Assembly: GCA_938045195.1 (NCBI GenBank)
Contig: CALINC010000090.1
Location: forward strand, 19,205 to 83,204
From: an uncultured Treponema sp.
GTDB taxonomy: Bacteria > Spirochaetota > Spirochaetia > Treponematales > Treponemataceae
DNA length: 64,000 nt
Direction of reading: 5' to 3'
A program made the position numbers and the translations under genes. Below are positions 18,460-26,008 of the stretch, one piece after another (positions within the stretch are counted from its first letter, which is position 1; each line of letters opens with the position of its first letter). The notes beneath the pieces were generated by a model, which was not told the DNA's origin, did no database searches, and saw only the letters and a list, made by a program, of their open reading frames with translations.

Positions 18460-19596
18460 TTATCTCTGCCCGATTGTAATTCTACTGCGTATTTTAAGCC
18501 ATTTTTCAAAAATCTCCGCAACTTTAATTCTATCTTTTTTTCCTAAATCCCGTGAAGAACCCAAAAGCCCTGCAGCTAAAACATCACGGCACCTAAGTTC
18601 TCCGAAATGAGGCAGCTTTTCTTTTGACCGTAAAAAAAAGCACACAGGGTACCGTCCCAATTCTTTTGAAAAACGCAGCGTTTCGTCCTCTTGTAAAACA
18701 TATACGTTTTTGGGGTTTATGCCTTTAATTGCACTTCGGTTTTCGCTTAATGCTGATGAATGCTCTTCTTGAGAAAGAACATAAAAAATCCCTGCAAATG
18801 CTTCAGGATGCTCTGCGGCATAATCATAAATTGCTTGATTATAAATTCCTTCTGAAATTACATAAACTGCGGAATTTTTTTCATTTTCAATAATTTGAGA
18901 AATTGCAGAATTAAAATTTTCAATATTTATTTTTGTATTTATTTGAATTTCTTTTTTTATTATAGAATTAAAAACACTTATAAATTCTTCTCCGCCTTTA
19001 GGCATGTACCATAAATAATTATTTTCAGGATTTGTAAGTTCAATTGTTTTATACTCTGCATCGGCAAGAAAACCGGTAATCGTATTTATATTGCCGATTT
19101 GATTTGGAAACGAACCCAGCACTAAAACGGTAATTTGTTCATGTGCTGAAGTTTTCGGTACAAAACATGTTCCTACATTTGTTTTTTTTCCGTCTAACCG
19201 GATAATCACATCTTGTTTTAAAAATTTTGAATAATCCGTTTTATATTCGCTTTCGGGTGAAAAATAAAAACAAGAAAAAACTACAGCCGTAAGTAAAAAA
19301 AGCATAAAAATTCTAAATAAAAGTGAGGGAATTGAGTAAAAATCATTCGGAACACGGCATAAAAACATTACAAATCTTGCGAATTCTGTTATAATACAGA
19401 CTATGACTATGATGATGACAGGTAAAAGCGAAAAAGAAATACCTTGCCCCGCAATAACTAAAACGGAAATGATGAGCGCAATAAAAGGCAAAATTGAAAG
19501 TGCTGCGGCTTTTTTCAGCGATTTTGAAAAAGGGCGCACACTCGGCAAAAATAATAAGAACAAAATAAGTATTTCGCTAACCAATAAATCAGACAT
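18460..19596 (-). CDS. Hypothetical membrane protein with soluble C-terminal domain
   Basis: A 378-residue protein with four hydrophobic segments in residues ~5-120 and a soluble region of ~250 residues. That region alternates beta strands and helices (ITVLVLGSFPNQIGN, NSAVYVISEGIYNQAIYDYA, NVYVLQEDETL), reminiscent of an alpha/beta-hydrolase-like or Rossmann-like fold. No catalytic triad can be asserted. The start has GAGG six bases upstream. It is divergent from the LonB-like gene, only 34 bp apart. I do not recognise the family. Confidence 0.72.
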   Translation of the reverse strand: MSDLLVSEILILFLLFLPSVRPFSKSLKKAAALSILPFIALIISVLVIAGQGISFSLLPVIIIVIVCIITEFARFVMFLCRVPNDFYSIPSLLFRIFMLFLLTAVVFSCFYFSPESEYKTDYSKFLKQDVIIRLDGKKTNVGTCFVPKTSAHEQITVLVLGSFPNQIGNINTITGFLADAEYKTIELTNPENNYLWYMPKGGEEFISVFNSIIKKEIQINTKINIENFNSAISQIIENEKNSAVYVISEGIYNQAIYDYAAEHPEAFAGIFYVLSQEEHSSALSENRSAIKGINPKNVYVLQEDETLRFSKELGRYPVCFFLRSKEKLPHFGELRCRDVLAAGLLGSSRDLGKKDRIKVAEIFEKWLKIRSRITIGQR

Positions 19597-19630
19597 AGAT
19601 TACCTCATGCAAAATGTATAAGGAGCATAT

Positions 19631-22039
19631 ATGACAGACAGCATTGCCGAAAAATTAAGTTTAGACGAACTGGAATTTTCCTTTCCCGAAAGTAAAATAC
19701 GGGAATTAAAACACAACGGTATAGAACCGCAGATATTCGGTCAAGACAGAGCCGTCAAGGCAATAGAGTTAGGTCTCGGAATTACGGAAGCCGGCTATAA
19801 CATTTTTGTTATGGGAGCCCCCGGTACAGGACGGCGTACCGTTCTATCATCGCTCTTAAAGAATTATAAACCCAATCGGGTAAAACTTCAAGATATAGCC
19901 TATGCCTATAATTTTGCAAAGCCGATTGAACCGATAGCTTTATTTTTCCCGGCAGGAAAAGGCAGAGCCTTCCGCACTGAGTTAAAAAAAGCTGTCGAAA
20001 GAATTCATAACAGGACGCTTTCGCTTTTAAAATCGCAGGTTTTTAAAACCGAAGAAAAAACAATTATGTCTAAAACCGACAATGAAGCAAATAACATCCT
20101 TATGAAATTTGAATCAAAGATGCTTAAAGCCGGTTTTAAAATGCAAAATTCAAAAGACGAAAATTCTCAATCGGTAGATTTAATTCCGATTATAAAAGGA
20201 AAAGAAATCCCTCTTGACGAGCTGCAATCCCGTGCAGCACAAGGAAAAATTTCAGAAGCCGAACTTAATGCAATCCGCGAAAAATATTACGCTTCGGTGG
20301 ATGAGATGAGCGATTTATTTTCCTCTTTGCGCGAAAAAGCTGAAGGCACTCAAAAGCTTTTGCTCGAACACAAAAACCAAGCCCTAATACCTCTTGTAAA
20401 AGAAGAATTAAAAAAACTTTTTCAAATGGCTGAAAGTTTTAATTTGGAAAACGTAAACGAAAAACAAAAAGAAGATACAAAAAAAATTATTTTATTTTTA
20501 AAACGAGTAGAAGAAGATTTAATTAAACGGAATAAATTTTACAGTACCGAATTTAAATCGAATAAATTAAAAAAGATGTTTTTAGGACGCTATACCATCA
20601 ATTTAATTTGCGAAAATAAAAACGATAAAAATTATGTTATCACCGAAAATTTACCGAATTTTACCAATTTGTTCGGTACGATTGAAAGTCATTCCGATTC
20701 AAATGGTGCTGAAATAAACGGGCATTTAAAAATAAGAGACGGAGCCGTACACCGCGCTTTCGGCGGTTATCTCATTGTGCGTTTCCGCGATCTGGTTGAA
20801 GAAGAAGATTCATGGGTTTATTTAAAACGCGTTTTACAGTCAGGTAAAATAGAAATACAAATGCCTCCGTCAAGTAATCATGCCCCGAGTGTATTTAAGC
20901 CGGAAGCCTTGCCGGCGGATTTTAAAGTTATCATAATCGGCGGAGAATTTACGTATGATATGCTTTATCAAGAAGACCCCGACTTTTATAAACTTTTTAA
21001 AGTATGCGCAGAATTCGATTCCGTTATGCCGAAAACCGATAAAAATGTAGATGCCCTTATCAGTCTTGCCGACCTGCTATGTAAAAAGAAGAATACTCTT
21101 CCGCTTACCGATTCGGGATACGCACGGCTTGTATCATATTCTTCAGAACTTGCAGAATCAAGGCATCTTCTTACCGCTCAGTTCACAAAAATTTCAGACC
21201 TCATTATCGAGGCTGATTTTCATGCAAAACAGCAAGGGAAAAAATTTATTTGCGGCGATGTGTTAAATGACACTATTGAAAAAAGGCACTATCTTCACTC
21301 TTTGCCCGAAGAAAAATTTGCCGAAATGATACAGCTTGGCGAAATTCTTATTGATGTTTCAGGCAGTAAAATTGCCAAGATAAACGGACTTGCGGTAGAA
21401 GAGCGCGGCTACCATGCATTCGGTGTTCCAGTAGCAGTTACAGCGCAAGCTTCTCCCGGAACGGGCGGCATAATCAATATTGAACACGAAGCAGGGCTTT
21501 CGGGCGAAATTTACGATAAAGCTCATTTAATTATTTCTTCTCTTTTAAGACAGAAGTTTTCAAAAAATATTCCGCTATCTATTTCAGCAAGTGTTTGTTT
21601 TGAACAGTCTTACAGTTATATTGACGGCGATTCCGCATCGTGTGCCGAATTTTTAGCGCTGATTTCTGCAATAGGCGGTTTTCCGATGAGACAGGATATT
21701 GCCGTAACAGGCAGTTTAAATCAACATGGAATGGTGCAGCCGGTAGGCGGCATAAGTGAAAAAATTGAAGGCTTTTTTAATGTCTGCAAAATTTTAGGCT
21801 TTACTGAAACTCAAGGCGTTATGATTCCGCACAGCAATAAAAATAATCTTTTCCTTCCTAAAGAAATTCTCAATGCCGTTGCCGCAAAAAAATTTAATAT
21901 TTGGACAATTAAAAACATAGATGAGGGAATTAAACTTTTATCAGGTCTTGATGAAGCTGCTTATACCGATATTATTTCACGCAAATTACTTGCATTTCAT
22001 AATACGATAAAAACAATAAAAACCGAAAAAGCAATGTAA
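19631..22039 (+). CDS. LonB-type ATP-dependent protease
   Basis: An 802-residue Lon-related protease. The N-terminal AAA+ region has Walker A GAPGTGRRT near residue 63. A long helical insertion covers ~130-330. The C-terminal Lon proteolytic domain carries the Ser-Lys dyad: Ser near 667 in DGDSASCAE and Lys near 710 in GGISEKIEG. It lacks the Lon N-domain, matching the group sometimes annotated as a second Lon in treponemes. It is expected to degrade misfolded or regulatory proteins in the cytoplasm. AAGGAG precedes the ATG. Confidence 0.88.
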   Translation: MTDSIAEKLSLDELEFSFPESKIRELKHNGIEPQIFGQDRAVKAIELGLGITEAGYNIFVMGAPGTGRRTVLSSLLKNYKPNRVKLQDIAYAYNFAKPIEPIALFFPAGKGRAFRTELKKAVERIHNRTLSLLKSQVFKTEEKTIMSKTDNEANNILMKFESKMLKAGFKMQNSKDENSQSVDLIPIIKGKEIPLDELQSRAAQGKISEAELNAIREKYYASVDEMSDLFSSLREKAEGTQKLLLEHKNQALIPLVKEELKKLFQMAESFNLENVNEKQKEDTKKIILFLKRVEEDLIKRNKFYSTEFKSNKLKKMFLGRYTINLICENKNDKNYVITENLPNFTNLFGTIESHSDSNGAEINGHLKIRDGAVHRAFGGYLIVRFRDLVEEEDSWVYLKRVLQSGKIEIQMPPSSNHAPSVFKPEALPADFKVIIIGGEFTYDMLYQEDPDFYKLFKVCAEFDSVMPKTDKNVDALISLADLLCKKKNTLPLTDSGYARLVSYSSELAESRHLLTAQFTKISDLIIEADFHAKQQGKKFICGDVLNDTIEKRHYLHSLPEEKFAEMIQLGEILIDVSGSKIAKINGLAVEERGYHAFGVPVAVTAQASPGTGGIINIEHEAGLSGEIYDKAHLIISSLLRQKFSKNIPLSISASVCFEQSYSYIDGDSASCAEFLALISAIGGFPMRQDIAVTGSLNQHGMVQPVGGISEKIEGFFNVCKILGFTETQGVMIPHSNKNNLFLPKEILNAVAAKKFNIWTIKNIDEGIKLLSGLDEAAYTDIISRKLLAFHNTIKTIKTEKAM

Positions 22040-22251
22040 GGAAGAATACAAAATTCGCCTCTTAAAAATCGTAAAAAAACTTGAAATCAACAACCTCGAC
22101 GCAGAGCATCGGGGTACAATGCTCAATGTTTCGCATTGTATGTTCTCATAAGGCGGTTGAAGTCGGGCTTTAATACCCTTTATTACGACGCAGAGCATAC
22201 GTTGCGCAGCAACAGGGTATTAAACCGCACGAATCAAATCCAATTACAAAA
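22040..22251. repeat. Intergenic region with direct and inverted repeats
   Basis: The 13-bp direct repeat CGACGCAGAGCAT is at 22097 and 22186. The inverted repeat TTTAATACCC (22169-22178)/GGGTATTAAA (22215-22224) flanks the second copy. There are also hairpins ACAATGC/GCATTGT and GTTGC-GCA-GCAAC. No open frame of note is present. This looks like nested remnants of short intergenic repeats; the family is unknown to me. Confidence 0.5.
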
Positions 22252-22399
22252 TATAGGGCATCTCTAAAAACTTTGTTAGATTTTTAGAGATGCCCGACGA
22301 GTTTTTTGTAAGTCCTTATATATCACTGACTTACGAAAAACATCGCAAGTTAAATCTAAGGTAACCCTCTAAAACTGAGGTTTTTAGAGGTGCCCTATA
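22252..22399. repeat. MITE-like element, copy 2, with 19-bp terminal inverted repeats
   Basis: The left end TATAGGGCATCTCTAAAAA (22252-22270) and right end TTTTTAGAGGTGCCCTATA (22381-22399) are inverted repeats with one mismatch. The left end also forms its own perfect hairpin GGGCATCTCTAAAAA/TTTTTAGAGATGCCC. A second internal hairpin is GTAAGTC/GACTTAC. It is 148 bp, non-coding, and the ends fall at TA, as in IS630/Tc1-type MITEs. Confidence 0.65.
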
Positions 22400-22405
22400 G
22401 TCATT

Positions 22406-22510
22406 CTAGCCATAGAAGTAATTTGCAAAACGGTAAGACGCAAAACATGTGGGGTTCACGAATTCTGCATACAAATCGCTTTCGGCAGCTTTTCGTATTT
22501 TTATTTCATC
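22406..22510 (-). pseudogene. Possible remnant of a GNAT acetyltransferase or similar gene
   Basis: A short frame reads DEIKIRKAAESDLYAEF and continues to a stop at 22406. The IKIRKAAESDL pattern resembles the first strand and helix of GNAT acetyltransferases. There is no start, no RBS and no remaining catalytic region. It is very short, so this is only a suggestion. Confidence 0.2.
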
Positions 22511-22579
22511 GCTTCCGTTATATTACTGTACACAAGTAAAACTTAAGAAAATTATTTTTTTATATAAAGTATTTTCATT

Positions 22580-22620
22580 AAAAATCACAAAAACCCTGCA
22601 CCTCTTATAGAAGTGCAGGG
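22580..22620 (-). terminator. Terminator of the small exported protein gene
   Basis: On the minus strand, the stem CCCTGCACTTCT (22620-22609)/AGAGGTGCAGGG (22605-22594) is followed by TTTTTGTGATTTTT. It begins about 20 bases after the stop of the gene ending at 22641. Confidence 0.8.
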
Positions 22621-22640
22621 CAATACTTTAATGTACCGTT

Positions 22641-23174
22641 TTAGTATTCACGAAAATAAAATACCCTCGTTACTTTTTGTGTACCTGTTGCAAGACAATC
22701 TATATGACTAACATGATCTCCCGTATCGGTGAAAAAATTCACACGAAACCTAAACCTTTCTTTTGGATATTCAGTTACGCTAAAAGATATTTTTGCTGCC
22801 TCAAGTTTTTTACGTATACTTTGATAAGAATCACCCTTGTTAATCGTAATTTTATGCAAAGTAACTTTGTTTAATACTTCCATATCAAAACTTATTCCTT
22901 TTAAAGTATTTTTTTCCGTAAAAAAAATTGTAATACCCTCATCGTAATAAGAAATGTCCCATGCACCGGGTGGATAAGATTCCCACCCGTCAGATTTTCC
23001 GAATTTCTTTTCAAAACTTTCAGGTGTATACACCTCGCCGAAAGATAAAGGCTTTCCATGCAGCATAAAAGGACTGCCGATAATCTCATATTCTCGCACC
23101 GTTTCAGCCGTTGCTGACATTGAAACGATACAAGCCAATAACAATACGAATAAAAATTTAGTGTTGTACTTCAA
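22641..23174 (-). CDS. Small exported protein, possible partner/immunity protein of the upstream repeat protein
   Basis: A 177-residue exported protein. The best start is TTG 23174, eight bases after GGAGG and inside the last codons of the upstream gene. It gives a clean signal peptide MKYNTKFLFVLLLACIVSM ending near ATA-ETV. The mature part (~154 residues) has no recognised family; features are GAWDISYYDEGITIFF and a C-terminal pair of cysteine-poor beta strands. The 17-bp overlap with the repeat-protein gene indicates coupled translation. A periplasmic immunity or inhibitor role is inference from arrangement only. Confidence 0.7.
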   Translation of the reverse strand: MKYNTKFLFVLLLACIVSMSATAETVREYEIIGSPFMLHGKPLSFGEVYTPESFEKKFGKSDGWESYPPGAWDISYYDEGITIFFTEKNTLKGISFDMEVLNKVTLHKITINKGDSYQSIRKKLEAAKISFSVTEYPKERFRFRVNFFTDTGDHVSHIDCLATGTQKVTRVFYFREY

Positions 23175-25644
23175 AATACCAACCTCCGTCATTACTTGAA
23201 AATAAAGCTGTATTATTTTCTTTTCTTCCCATGCGTACAGCTTCCCATGTTTCTCCATTATATCCACGCCAAGCTTCAAAGAATCCGCCGTTTCCATACC
23301 CTATACCGTGATGCCCATCTTTTACTCCATTTTTCCAATAGTCATCTTGCTTAAACCGAATCATTGCAGGATTATCTTTGACCAAGTTTTTAAAATCCTC
23401 ATACTTAATATCGTCAGGGATTTCGTGTCTAACTACAGACAATCCAAAAATTTTTTTTATAGCATACTCATAACCTTTTTCAGCCACACAGGCATAAGTT
23501 CCTATCTTTTCAACATCATCTACAGTTATCCCTTCTTTATATTTATATCCATTCATAACAAAAGACGAGATAACGGCAAAATATTGACATGAAACGGGAT
23601 AATTTACCTTTTCGTTCCTAACCTGCAACGGTAAAATACCCCTTACCTGCTTATACTTTTCCTTAAAAGGTAAACGAACCGTTTCCCGTGCTACTGCTAC
23701 GTCCTCAAGATATACGTATTTATTTCGCAATAAATCATACATATTTTTAGTATTATCGGACTCCTTCAAAGGGGCGGCAGTCAGCTTTACCATATCTTTA
23801 AAAGGAATCTTTTCCTTAGCGTTAGCGGCAGGTTCGGGAGCAAAGCTCACTGTATTTGTCGTATCCAAAGACCGTTCGGTTTTGGGTATAACAGAATTTG
23901 CAAAAACAACCGTTTCTTTCGGTTTTTCAGGCTTGTTTGTTACAGATGCCGACGCTGCAAGAGTTTCTTCAGGCTTTTCAGCTTCTGCCGATACTACAGT
24001 GCTGCTAATCGCTGCAAAACTTTCATCCGGTTTTATAGCTTCTGCCGATAATACCGCACCGCTCACCGCTGCCGGCACTTTTTCAGGTTCATTTGTTACA
24101 GGTACCGCTGCTGCAAAAGCTTCTTCAGGTTTTGCGCTTTCTGTAGGCAATGCAGTGCCGCCAGCCGCTTCTGCCGGTTTTTCAGGTTCGTTTGTTACAG
24201 GTGCTGCTGCAAGAGCTTCTTCAGGTTTTGCACTTTCCGTAGGCAATGCAGTGCCGCCAGCCGCTTCTGCCGATTTTTCAGGTTCGTTTGTTACAGGTAC
24301 CGCTGCTGCGAGACTTCCTTTCGGTTTTCCAATTTTTGCCGATACTACTGCAGCACCCGCCGCTGCCGGCGGTTTTTCCTGTTCGGTTGTTACAGGTGCC
24401 GCCGCTGCAAGGACTTCCTGCTTTTCAGCTTCTGCCGAACCGCTAGCCGCTGCTGTAGGCATATCGTTTTTTCCACCCAAACTTTCCTTAGGAGCGGCAG
24501 ATTCGGGTGCAAGACAGACTGTTTTTGTCATATCCAAAGCCTCATCTGCTTTAACAACAACAGGATTCGACGGTATAACCTTTTCTTTCGGTTTGCCGGA
24601 ATCCGCTGATACTGCCGTGTTGCCAGCCGCTCCCGCCGGTTTTTCCTGTTCGGTTGTTACAGGTGCCGCTGCTGCAAGACTTCCTTTCGGTTTTGCAGCC
24701 TTTGCCGATACTACCGCTCCGGCAGCCGCTGCCGCTGTTTTTTCCGGTTCAGTTGCTGCAGGAACCATTGCTGCAAGAAATCCTTTTTGTTTTGCAGCTT
24801 CTGCCGATATTACCGCGCCGCTCGCTGCTGCCGGCGGTTTTATAGGTTCGGTTGTTACAGGTGCCGACGCTGCAAGAACTCCTTTCTGTTTTGAAGCTTC
24901 TGCCGATATTACCGCACCCGCAGCCGCACCTGTAGACATATCGCTTTTTACCCCCACACTTTTCGTAGGAGCGGCAGGTTCGGGAGCAAGACAGACTGTT
25001 TTTGTCATATCCAAAGCCTCATCTGCTTTAGCAACAACAGGATTCGACGGTATAACTTTTTCTTTCGGCTTTTCAGGTTTAAAGATTCCCGTTTTTTTAG
25101 GTATAGCAGGTTTTGCCGTATTCATATTTTGTGCATGTTTACCGGAACCGCTATGCAATGCAGAAACCGCAGCGGGTATACTGCCCATATTTCGAGGATT
25201 ATCTGTAATTTTCGAATAATTAGAAGAATGAGGCCTCGAAATTACCGTTTTGCTGCCCGTCTTTTTTTCAATAGGCTTAACCGGAGCGGAAGACGATAGT
25301 GCTTTAGCTCCGGCAATGATACCCGTAGTACCCAAATTGCCGATGCTGCTGCCGGCATATTTAGACGAGACATTTTTCTTACAGCTGCCTCCCTTATTGC
25401 CGAAACCGGAGTTATCATCACTTCTTATTACCGCTTCGGTATCACGTACCAAACCAAGTACCCTTGCCGACGAATGGGAATTTCCGCTTCTTTGAGATAT
25501 ACCGGATGACACGCCATGTTTTCGGTGTCCATATCTTGACGGTATATGCTCGGTCGCGGCTGTGTTTCTCATGGTTTCACCTCCACTTTCATCAAGCAAT
25601 TTTTCCATTGCTGTTTTGCGATATGAATTTTTCCCGGATATCAT
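23158..25644 (-). CDS. Large Ala/Pro/Glu repeat protein with possible cysteine-peptidase-like C-terminal domain
   Basis: A ~828-residue protein. The start is ATG 25644 with AAGGAG six bases upstream, and there is no signal peptide. Residues 1-180 are low-complexity and Ser/Gly-rich. Residues ~188-608 hold about eight to ten units of ~30 residues of the type AGAVVSAEAAKPKGSLAAA-PVTTEPEKP, plus three copies of a ~45-residue unit containing KADEALDMTKTVCLAPE. Residues ~660-828 form a compact domain with Cys ~683 (YPVSCQYFAVI) and a GHHGIGYGNGGFFEAW motif ~777. That spacing resembles papain/C39-like cysteine peptidases, but I cannot confirm the family. A small exported protein is coupled downstream. 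Confidence 0.75.
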   Translation of the reverse strand: MISGKNSYRKTAMEKLLDESGGETMRNTAATEHIPSRYGHRKHGVSSGISQRSGNSHSSARVLGLVRDTEAVIRSDDNSGFGNKGGSCKKNVSSKYAGSSIGNLGTTGIIAGAKALSSSAPVKPIEKKTGSKTVISRPHSSNYSKITDNPRNMGSIPAAVSALHSGSGKHAQNMNTAKPAIPKKTGIFKPEKPKEKVIPSNPVVAKADEALDMTKTVCLAPEPAAPTKSVGVKSDMSTGAAAGAVISAEASKQKGVLAASAPVTTEPIKPPAAASGAVISAEAAKQKGFLAAMVPAATEPEKTAAAAAGAVVSAKAAKPKGSLAAAAPVTTEQEKPAGAAGNTAVSADSGKPKEKVIPSNPVVVKADEALDMTKTVCLAPESAAPKESLGGKNDMPTAAASGSAEAEKQEVLAAAAPVTTEQEKPPAAAGAAVVSAKIGKPKGSLAAAVPVTNEPEKSAEAAGGTALPTESAKPEEALAAAPVTNEPEKPAEAAGGTALPTESAKPEEAFAAAVPVTNEPEKVPAAVSGAVLSAEAIKPDESFAAISSTVVSAEAEKPEETLAASASVTNKPEKPKETVVFANSVIPKTERSLDTTNTVSFAPEPAANAKEKIPFKDMVKLTAAPLKESDNTKNMYDLLRNKYVYLEDVAVARETVRLPFKEKYKQVRGILPLQVRNEKVNYPVSCQYFAVISSFVMNGYKYKEGITVDDVEKIGTYACVAEKGYEYAIKKIFGLSVVRHEIPDDIKYEDFKNLVKDNPAMIRFKQDDYWKNGVKDGHHGIGYGNGGFFEAWRGYNGETWEAVRMGRKENNTALFSSNDGGWYFEVQH
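23820..25080 (-). repeat. Tandem coding repeats (~90-100 bp units) within the repeat protein
   Basis: Units encode variations of SAEAAKPKGSLAAAAPVTTE followed by PEKPAAAAG, with two almost identical neighbours (AGGTALPTESAKPEEALAAA and AGGTALPTESAKPEEAFAAA). A longer unit (KEKVIPSNPVV-KADEALDMTKTVCLAPE) recurs near 25030, 24540 and, diverged, 23850. It is a likely site of length variation between strains. Confidence 0.8.
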
Positions 25645-25736
25645 AAAATTCTCCTTAAAGAAAAAATATTTCATTTTCCATGCATAGAAAATTGTGAAAG
25701 CTCGAGAAAATCGCAATTGTTTTCCCCCTTGCTTTC

Positions 25737-25765
25737 ATTTTATTATAAGTTTTCATAAAATGCAA
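25737..25765 (-). promoter_or_regulatory. Promoter of the repeat-protein gene
   Basis: TTGCAT (25765-25760), a 17-bp spacer, then TAAAAT (25742-25737). It gives a leader of about 90 bases with AAGGAG before ATG 25644. Confidence 0.6.
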
Positions 25766-25854
25766 TACTATTTTTTAAAAAAAATTATTATGTTTTCTGC
25801 TATTTATTGAAAATTATTTTCTATCGGTGAAATTATAACATGAAAGGAATACTT

Positions 25855-25950
25855 ACACAGCTCAACACAAATAAAAAACCCGACAGGTAAAAGGAGGAGA
25901 AAAACCTGTCGGGAAACTGCAAAGGAGGTATCGTTGAATCAGCTGTGTCC
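25855..25950 (-). terminator. Terminator of the SPOR gene, with CCUCC-rich loop and upstream arm
   Basis: On the minus strand, CCCGACAGGT (25913-25904)/ACCTGTCGGG (25888-25879) is followed by TTTTTTATTT. The loop reads CTCCTCC, and TACCTCC lies just upstream of the stem. An outer inverted repeat ACACAGCT/AGCTGTGT (around 25856 and 25941) encloses the structure. The rest of 25645-26008 has no gene that I can support. Confidence 0.75.
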
Positions 25951-26008
25951 TGCTCAACATACACATAATAAAACGTTTTAAATTATTTAAGTTACATAAA
26001 ATTTAAAA

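Noticed and set aside
23882..25219. A 445-codon plus-strand open frame, Ala/Ser/Phe-rich, opposite the repeat protein
   Set aside because: It mirrors the Ala/Pro/Glu repeats on the other strand, where the codon pattern avoids stops. It has no RBS, and the minus-strand gene has a promoter, RBS and a folded C-terminal domain.
25841..25900. Plus-strand mini-ORF MKGILTQLNTNKKPDR and a TTG mini-ORF after AAAGGAGG at 25921
   Set aside because: No plus-strand gene follows for 2.4 kb, and the sequence is better explained as the terminator of the minus-strand SPOR gene.
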